Below are positions 1-4,339 of a stretch of 7,414 bases of DNA, piece by piece (the stretch's first letter is position 1; each line of letters begins with the position of its first letter). The notes beneath the pieces are model-generated. The model was not told where the DNA came from. It saw only the letters and a list, made by a program, of their open reading frames with translations, and made no database searches. Made by a program: the position numbers and the translations under genes. This stretch comes from Phycisphaerae bacterium (GTDB lineage Bacteria; Planctomycetota; Phycisphaerae; UBA1845), in the NCBI GenBank assembly GCA_029260155.1, contig JAJDDU010000301.1, positions 1-7,414 on the forward strand, given 5' to 3'.

Positions 1-152
1 CGGGTCAGGTCGGCGAAATCAGGTTTTTCCGGATCGTCTCGCAACGCCAAGGATCACTCATCGCGTTTACACGTTAATGCTGTGGCGACCGGATTGGTTC
101 ACTCTTCTGTCTGTGCGGGGTCCCGGGGCGCTGCGTCAGGATCGCCGTCCCG
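1..152. other. Left-edge region with no supported gene
   Basis: This is the 3' flank of the acetyltransferase gene, which reads toward the left edge. I see no terminator with a T-tract. On the minus strand a short acidic frame runs off the edge from a TTG at 48-50 (LALRDDPEKPDFADL...). It looks protein-like and follows a TGA two codons upstream. A nearby ATG at 59-61 is in another frame and closes after 18 codons. These could be the start of a next gene disrupted by one missing base, but 50 bases are too few to decide. The plus-strand frame open across this stretch is Ser/Arg/Gly-rich and looks like antisense noise. Confidence 0.4.
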
Positions 153-596
153 TCAACCCGTCTGAACGCCGGCCCCGGAAGCCGGTCCGAGGCACTTGCC
201 CATACTAATGTGGTCCTCAACGGCATACCCCAGGCGTTCGTAGAAATGGACGGCGTCGGGATTGGACGATCGGACTTGGAGATTCAGCTTTGGGCAGCCG
301 AGACTCTGCAGGGCGTGCTCGACTGCCCGCATCAGGGCGGTGGCGATTCCACGTTTGCGGTGCGACGGTTTGACGGCGACGAAGTATACCCAGCCTCGGT
401 GCCCGTCGAACCCGGCCATCGCAGTGCCGACGAGGCATGAATCAGCCATGGCGACGAGGAAGAGATCACGCTGTACAGCCAGCTTGAGACGAATGTTGTC
501 CGCGGGGTCGTTCCACGGGAGCGCGTCGGGGAACACCTCGTTCCACAGGGCGACCACGTCCGGTTCGTCAGACTCTTCGTAGGGTCTAGTTTCCAC
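153..596 (-). CDS. GNAT family N-acetyltransferase, YpeA-like
   Basis: Predicted cytoplasmic acetyl-CoA-dependent N-acetyltransferase of 147 residues. Counting from the GTG start, the acetyl-CoA pyrophosphate loop (motif A) is at 75-85 (V-K-P-S-H-R-K-R-G-I-A) and the motif B region is at 112-124 (N-P-D-A-V-x-F-Y-E-R-L-G-Y). W-N-D-P at 28-31, G-F-D-G-H-R-G at 62-68 and G-C-P-K at 100-103 match what I recall of Escherichia coli YpeA, whose substrate is not well defined. Length is normal for that family. I prefer the GTG at 594-596 over the ATG at 639-641: it sits 5 bases after an AGGAG, the family begins with this E-x-R segment, and the longer start would overlap the kinase by 37 bases. The gap to the kinase stop is 8 bases, so the two are probably co-translated. 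The substrate here is unknown. Confidence 0.88.
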   Translation of the reverse strand: METRPYEESDEPDVVALWNEVFPDALPWNDPADNIRLKLAVQRDLFLVAMADSCLVGTAMAGFDGHRGWVYFVAVKPSHRKRGIATALMRAVEHALQSLGCPKLNLQVRSSNPDAVHFYERLGYAVEDHISMGKCLGPASGAGVQTG

Positions 597-601
597 GCCC
601 T

Positions 602-606
602 CTCCT
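602..606 (-). promoter_or_regulatory. Ribosome binding site of the acetyltransferase gene, overlapping the kinase stop
   Basis: AGGAG on the minus strand, 5 bases before the GTG at 594-596. Its first bases are the last two of the kinase stop codon TAG (605-607), an arrangement typical of translational coupling. It decides the start codon of the acetyltransferase. Confidence 0.65.
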
Positions 607-1792
607 ACTCGGTTGCGTCGGACGCTTTGAGGGGCGCCCAATCCGCGCCCATTACCCGCAGCACGGACTGCATCAGGCTCGTCGTTTTGAACGGCTTGGC
701 CAGGAACTCTACGTGCGGATCCTCGACGCGCCGGGCGTCCAGCAGGTCGGAGGCATACCCCGAAACAAACACGATCCGCATGTCCGGGTGTTTTTTTGCG
801 AGTGCGTCGGCCATGTCACTGCCGTTCATTTCGGGCATGATTACGTCGGTGACCAGGAGGTCTATGACGCCGTCGTGCTGCTCTGCGACCTCAAGGGCGT
901 GCCTTCCATTGTCGGCCTCGACAACGGTAAAGCCGCTGGCACGCAGCGTGTTGCAAGTAACCTCGCGCACGAGTTGGTCGTCCTCGCAGACCATGGCCAC
1001 ACCACGCACGCACGCGAGTATCGTAGGCTCGATCTCATCCGATTCCGTGGCCCGTTCGGTTGATGCCGGTAGGTGGACCTTGAAGGTTGCCCCTCGATCC
1101 GGCGCGCTGTCCACGGTGACAAACCCGCCCGCCTGAGAGACCGTTCCGTACACGGTCGACAAGCCCAGCCCGGTTCCCTTGCCCACGGGTTTTGTGGTGA
1201 AGAACGGCTCGAACAGATGCCGTCTGGTATTCTCATCCATCCCCGAACCTGCGTCCGTCACCGTCAACACCACGTACGCGCCCGCGCTGACGGACGGACC
1301 ATCCCGGCGATCGGTGTCCGGCAACGTCGTGTTGCACAATGCGACTTCGATTTTCCCGCCGGAAGGCATCGCATCGGCTGCGTTGACCACGAGGTTCATG
1401 AGAATCTGTTGGAATTGACCTTCATCGATCACGACGTGCGCGGCGAGCGGATCGATGCGCACGGTGAGGTCGAAGCGCTCGCCGATCAGCCGGCGCAAGA
1501 GGGACTGCATGTCCGTGACAATGTGACCGGTGTCGAGCAACTGCGGTTGGGAGACCTGCTTGCGGCTGAAGGCGAGCAGCTGGCCGGTCAGCGTTGCGGC
1601 CCGCTCGCCGGCATGTCTTACCCGTTCCAATCCGGTCTTGATAGCCTCCATCGATGCCTGCGGTCGACCTTCTTGCAGAGATGCCATGAGGATCTCGGTG
1701 TGTCCGAGAATCGCAGTGAGCAGGTTGTTGAAATCGTGTGCGACGCCGCCGGCGAGCTGGCCGAGTGCCTCCATCTTCTGCGATTGTCGCAA
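605..1792 (-). CDS. Hybrid histidine kinase, catalytic and receiver part (C-terminal portion of a split gene)
   Basis: Autophosphorylating sensor kinase core of 395 residues if started at the TTG at 1790-1792. HisKA H-box G-G-V-A-H-D-F-N-N has the phospho-acceptor His19. HATPase_c follows: N-box with Asn137, G1 box D180-A-G-S-G, the F-box-like F-E-P-F-F-T-T, and G2 box G204-K-G-T-G-L-G. A receiver domain spans about 265-382, with acidic residues E270-D271-D272, phospho-acceptor Asp316 (L-L-V-T-D), Ser344 and Lys366. All key residues are present, so the enzyme parts look intact. There is no DNA-binding output domain. The TTG start has no well-placed ribosome binding site; a GAAGGGGAG lies about 21 bases ahead. 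The frame is open for 13 more codons upstream to an in-frame TGA, beyond which the same frame encodes the PAS sensor. I read this as the second part of one kinase gene. Confidence 0.85.
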   Translation of the reverse strand: MRQSQKMEALGQLAGGVAHDFNNLLTAILGHTEILMASLQEGRPQASMEAIKTGLERVRHAGERAATLTGQLLAFSRKQVSQPQLLDTGHIVTDMQSLLRRLIGERFDLTVRIDPLAAHVVIDEGQFQQILMNLVVNAADAMPSGGKIEVALCNTTLPDTDRRDGPSVSAGAYVVLTVTDAGSGMDENTRRHLFEPFFTTKPVGKGTGLGLSTVYGTVSQAGGFVTVDSAPDRGATFKVHLPASTERATESDEIEPTILACVRGVAMVCEDDQLVREVTCNTLRASGFTVVEADNGRHALEVAEQHDGVIDLLVTDVIMPEMNGSDMADALAKKHPDMRIVFVSGYASDLLDARRVEDPHVEFLAKPFKTTSLMQSVLRVMGADWAPLKASDATE

Positions 1793-1831
1793 CTGTTCCG
1801 CCAGCCTGTTGCGCTCCCCTTCGGCTTTTCT

Positions 1832-1834
1832 TCA
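1832..1834 (-). other. In-frame TGA codon interrupting the hybrid kinase
   Basis: This TGA is codon 223 of a continuous frame from the ATG at 2498-2500 to the TAG at 605-607 (631 codons before the final stop). It is preceded by ...V-A-R-D-I-T-G and followed by R-K-A-E-G-E-R-N-R-L. That matches the common PAS/HisKA linker D-I-T-E-R-K-R-A-E-x-E-R with no gap, so the TGA stands where an Arg is usual. CGA to TGA is a single C to T change on the coding strand. Confidence 0.85.
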
Positions 1835-2500
1835 GCCGGTGATGTCGCGGGCAACGCCAACGATGCCGGAAACTTCGCCATTGTCGAAGTACGGACGCTC
1901 GCCCACTTCGAGCGTGATGCGCGAGCCGTTCTTGTGGAAGATTTCGACGAAATACGGCGGGACTGCTTGGCCCGTTCGGATCGTATAGTCTGTGTTCTCG
2001 ATAACTTTGGCGTTGTCGGGGTGGTCGGTCATGTATGTGGTGAAGTGTTTCATCCACTCCTCGACCGTGTATCCCGTTACCTGTTCGACCGCGGGTGAGA
2101 GATAGTGGAAAACCCCTTCCGTGTCGTGGCGATAGACAAAATCGCGCATGTTCTCGAGGAGAAAACGCTGCTCGTCTGCCAGGGCACTGAGTTTCGCGGA
2201 GGATTCGATCGCGGTCTCTTCGTCGCGTTTGCGGTCTCTGAGGAACCTGCTCAGGAAGAGCACCGCCAACATCGCCAGGGCGCTGACCGCGAGCCCGGGC
2301 ACCTCGGCTGCCTGACCCGTCACGTCCACCACGCGGTGGTCACGCTCGCTAGCCAGCGTGAGGGTCTGACGCACGGTCATCAAAGCGAGCATGAGGGTCA
2401 GGAACCCCATGCGCCAATCGCGGGCCCGCCGCCAGAGCACGACGGACAGAACCATGGCGACCAGACGAATGGCGATCGAGATGATGAGAATCAGACTCAT
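1832..2500 (-). CDS. Membrane-bound PAS sensor (N-terminal portion of a split hybrid histidine kinase)
   Basis: Encodes 222 residues before the in-frame TGA. Hydrophobic segments at about 3-22, 31-48 and 67-87 suggest a three-pass membrane anchor, followed by a charged helical linker (88-112) and a PAS domain at about 110-222. PAS features visible are F-x-Y-R-H-D-x-E-G-x-F-x-Y-x-S-P-A near 121-137, V-T-G-Y near 141-144, and the closing G-V-A-R-D-I-T. Such a sensor normally passes its signal into a directly attached HisKA domain, which is what lies after the TGA in the same frame. Alone this product would have no catalytic part. The ATG at 2498-2500 follows accC by 45 bases and shares its frame. 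The only possible ribosome binding site is a weak GGGAC. I see no residue that identifies the PAS ligand. Confidence 0.82.
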   Translation of the reverse strand: MSLILIISIAIRLVAMVLSVVLWRRARDWRMGFLTLMLALMTVRQTLTLASERDHRVVDVTGQAAEVPGLAVSALAMLAVLFLSRFLRDRKRDEETAIESSAKLSALADEQRFLLENMRDFVYRHDTEGVFHYLSPAVEQVTGYTVEEWMKHFTTYMTDHPDNAKVIENTDYTIRTGQAVPPYFVEIFHKNGSRITLEVGERPYFDNGEVSGIVGVARDITG

Positions 2501-2526
2501 GCGTGTCCCAGATCGAACGGCCGGAC

Positions 2527-2545
2527 GACGCCTCCGCAGCGCGTC
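2527..2545. other. Small inverted repeat after the accC stop
   Basis: GACGC (2527-2531) and GCGTC (2541-2545) form a perfect 5-base-pair stem with a 9-base loop, starting immediately after the accC stop codon on the minus strand. There is no following T-run, so it is not a convincing intrinsic terminator. It may be an mRNA processing or stabilising hairpin between accC and the kinase, or chance in GC-rich DNA. Confidence 0.3.
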
Positions 2546-3892
2546 CTACGTCTGCGCGTTGAATGTCCGGTCGATGTAACCGGTATCGATTTCGCCTTTG
2601 AGAAACCCCTCAAGGCGAAAAATCTTCTGATAGAGTGGGATCGTGGTCTTGGTCGGGCCGATGTGAAACTCACCCAGGCAGCGGCGCATGCACTCGATGG
2701 CCTCCTCGCGAGTCTGCTGGTGAACGATCAGCTTTCCGATCAGTGAATCATAGCACGGCGAGACCCGGTAACCGTTGTGGACATGTGTGTCGACGCGAAC
2801 GCCGAACCCTCCGGGCGGGCGAAAGTGCTCGATCAGTCCCGCCGAAGGGCGGAAACCCTTGTCGGGGTCTTCGGCGTTGATTCGGCATTCGATGGCCGCC
2901 CCGTTACGCTTGACGTCGCGCTGCGTAAACCACAACGGCTCGCCGGCGGCGATCCGCACCTGGGCTTTGATTAGGTCGATGCCGGTGATCATTTCGGTGA
3001 CCGGGTGCTCGACCTGGATCCTGGTGTTGGCCTCGATGAAGTAAAATCGCTTGCCGGCAACGAGAAACTCGAACGTTCCGGCATTGGTGTACTTTGCAGC
3101 TTTGCACAGGCGCATGGCCGCCTTGCAGATCCCCTCGCGCGTTTTCTGATCGATCCCGGCCGAGGGCGCCTCCTCGATCAGCTTTTGGAAACGGCGTTGT
3201 ACTGAACAGTCACGCTCGAACAGATGCACGATGTGTCCATGGTGATCAGCCAGAAGCTGCACTTCGACGTGCCGCGGACGATCGATGAATTTTTCGACGT
3301 ACACCCCGCCGTTGTTGAACGCGGCTTCTGCCTCTTGCGCAGCCATTCCGATCGCGTCGTTCAGGCCGGCGGCGTTTCTAGCGATGCGCATCCCACGCCC
3401 ACCCCCGCCGGCGACGGCCTTGACGATGACCGGGTAACCAATGTTCTTGGCGAGCTTGACTGCCTCGGCTGGATCGGTGATTACGCCCTCGGTTCCGGGG
3501 ACAGTCGGTACTTTGGATTTCTTGGCCAGTTCGCGCGCTGCGGCCTTGTCGCCCAGCATACGCATCGCGTCTGCCGAGGGGCCGATGAACTCGATGCCGG
3601 ACTCTCTGCACTTGTCGGCGAACGTCGCGTCTTCGGCGAGAAAGCCGTACCCAGGGTGGATGGCGTCGGCGTTGCCGATCTCCGCCGCGGCGATGATGCG
3701 GTCACTTTTGAGATAGCTGTCACGTGCAGGGCCCGGGCCAATGCACACCGCGTGATCGGCGAGCTCTAGATAGGCCGACCCGCGGTCCTCTTCGGAGAAG
3801 ACGCAAATCGTCTCGATTCCGAGTTCTCGGCAGGCACGCAGTATTCTCAGCGCGACCTCACCCCGGTTGGCGATCAATACACGTTTGAACAT
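2546..3892 (-). CDS. accC: Acetyl-CoA carboxylase, biotin carboxylase subunit
   Basis: ATP-dependent carboxylation of biotin on the carrier protein AccB using bicarbonate, the first half-reaction of acetyl-CoA carboxylase and the entry to fatty acid synthesis; cytoplasmic. At 448 residues it is full length and aligns with E. coli AccC almost without gaps. The N-terminal domain starts F-K-R-V-L-I-A-N-R-G-E. The ATP-grasp domain has Lys116, Lys158, glycine loop A161-G-G-G-G-R-G, His208, C229 in E-R-D-C-S-V-Q-R-R, Lys237, Glu275, Glu287, N289-T-R-I-Q-V-E-H and Arg337, all expected catalytic or metal-binding positions. One oddity is Ala288 where E-M-N-T-R is usual. The ATG has no clear ribosome binding site. 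Methylcrotonyl- or propionyl-CoA carboxylase biotin subunits are longer and carry a biotinyl domain, absent here. The usual neighbour accB is not upstream; the kinase follows 45 bases downstream. Confidence 0.95.
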   Translation of the reverse strand: MFKRVLIANRGEVALRILRACRELGIETICVFSEEDRGSAYLELADHAVCIGPGPARDSYLKSDRIIAAAEIGNADAIHPGYGFLAEDATFADKCRESGIEFIGPSADAMRMLGDKAAARELAKKSKVPTVPGTEGVITDPAEAVKLAKNIGYPVIVKAVAGGGGRGMRIARNAAGLNDAIGMAAQEAEAAFNNGGVYVEKFIDRPRHVEVQLLADHHGHIVHLFERDCSVQRRFQKLIEEAPSAGIDQKTREGICKAAMRLCKAAKYTNAGTFEFLVAGKRFYFIEANTRIQVEHPVTEMITGIDLIKAQVRIAAGEPLWFTQRDVKRNGAAIECRINAEDPDKGFRPSAGLIEHFRPPGGFGVRVDTHVHNGYRVSPCYDSLIGKLIVHQQTREEAIECMRRCLGEFHIGPTKTTIPLYQKIFRLEGFLKGEIDTGYIDRTFNAQT

Positions 3893-3919
3893 AGTGATAC
3901 GCTACTCGTCGTTTGATGA

Positions 3920-3977
3920 TCGGGTGGACCGTAGCTCTACCCGAGAAGGACTCAGAACCCCGTCGGCGTTCGAGTCC
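3920..3977 (-). promoter_or_regulatory. Two adjacent hairpins in the accC leader
   Basis: On the minus strand, reading toward accC, the first hairpin is GGACTC-A-GAAC against GTTCGAGTCC (plus-strand arms 3948-3958 and 3968-3977). It has ten base pairs with one bulged base and a 9-base loop. The second follows 3 bases later: TCGGGT (3920-3925) against ACCCGA (3939-3944), with a 13-base loop. They end 27 bases before the accC ATG. Position suggests an mRNA leader or attenuator-like element, but no T-tract follows and no known riboswitch class is recognised. The pairing is directly visible; the regulatory role is inferred. Confidence 0.35.
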
Positions 3978-4115
3978 CCCACCTCCAAAGGGCCTGTTGA
4001 CTTAATTGGCACGGGATTCGCGATCATGAACTCATGGCCATTACGATTCCCGCCACTTCCCGTTTCTCGTACGCACGACACCACCTAACGGATCCAAGCG
4101 GCAAGCCCTTCGCGG

Positions 4116-4254
4116 TGGCGGACTCCTACCCGCCAGCGAGTGCAAAGCCACACCCGAAACTGCGGGTATCGCCACGCCCGAGCCGCCGCATTCATGCGGC
4201 GCGGCCCTGCGCTGACGAACTCGGACCCGTCAGCAACCCACACGCTTGTGCGTG
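4116..4254. repeat. Cluster of five short inverted repeats
   Basis: Five non-overlapping perfect stems lie in 139 bases: TGGCGG/CCGCCA (4116-4121 and 4130-4135), ACCCG/CGGGT (4152-4156 and 4163-4167), CGCCGCAT/ATGCGGCG (4184-4191 and 4194-4201), GCTGACG/CGTCAGC (4211-4217 and 4228-4234), and CACGC/GCGTG (4241-4245 and 4250-4254). They begin just past the end of the secreted-protein reading frame. They could form the folded 3' end of that mRNA, a multi-stem small RNA, or a protein or transcription block. The strand cannot be told from symmetry alone. Confidence 0.45.
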
Positions 4255-4270
4255 GTGATGCGCCAGGATG

Positions 4271-4339
4271 TTAAGGTATTTGTGCCATGACCGCCATGAC
4301 GCCCGGCGTGGTGGCCACGACCTCGATTCTGTCCGTCTA
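4271..4339 (-). pseudogene. In-frame TAG and 21-codon extension of the secreted protein
   Basis: The 824-residue frame closes at TAG (4337-4339), but the same frame continues as T-D-R-I-E-V-V-A-T-T-P-G-V-M-A-V-M-A-Q-I-P and ends at TAA (4271-4273). The segment alternates hydrophobic residues like a final beta-strand, and a closing R-I-x-V...T-T-P-x-V pattern is what I would expect after the cohesin-like fold stops at R-T-W-L-V-G. I infer that the TAG is a recent nonsense change (CAG to TAG would do it) near the natural C-terminus. The alternative is that the protein really ends at TAG and this is chance. Confidence 0.55.

Larger units (their letters stand above)
3893..4270. other. Structured non-coding gap between the secreted-protein gene and accC
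   Basis: 378 bases with no convincing gene. It holds a run of inverted repeats: 3920-3944, 3948-3977, 4116-4135, 4152-4167, 4184-4201, 4211-4234 and 4241-4254. It must contain the 3' end of the secreted-protein transcript and probably the accC promoter, but I find neither a T-tract terminator nor a good -35/-10 pair. A 60-codon minus-strand frame (3902-4084, GTG start, no ribosome binding site) contains the peptide ANPVPIKS, also found in the secreted protein; otherwise it shows no recognisable family. A tRNA-like T-loop string near 3968-3977 is part of a hairpin and no cloverleaf can be built around it. Confidence 0.5.

Noticed and set aside
597..641. Longer start (ATG at 639-641) for the acetyltransferase.
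   Set aside because: It would overlap the kinase by 37 bases, adds an N-terminus the family lacks, and ignores the well-placed AGGAG before the GTG at 594-596.
1790..1834. Selenocysteine insertion at the kinase TGA.
   Set aside because: The position is a linker Arg, not a redox site, and no convincing bacterial SECIS stem-loop with the expected spacing follows.
1073..2098. Long plus-strand open frame (341 codons) opposite the kinase.
   Set aside because: It lies antisense to a frame with clear PAS, HisKA, ATPase and receiver motifs and crosses the TGA site. Its sequence has no recognisable domain and is typical of antisense frames in GC-rich coding DNA.
3224..3769. 181-codon plus-strand frame opposite accC.
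   Set aside because: It is antisense to the conserved ATP-grasp region of AccC and has no independent support.
3920..3997. tRNA or tmRNA-like 3' end (T-loop-like TTCGAGT followed by C-rich acceptor-like bases).
   Set aside because: The five bases on each side of the loop do not pair as a T-stem (only three of five), no matching 5' acceptor strand is present, and the string is better explained as one arm of a ten-pair hairpin.
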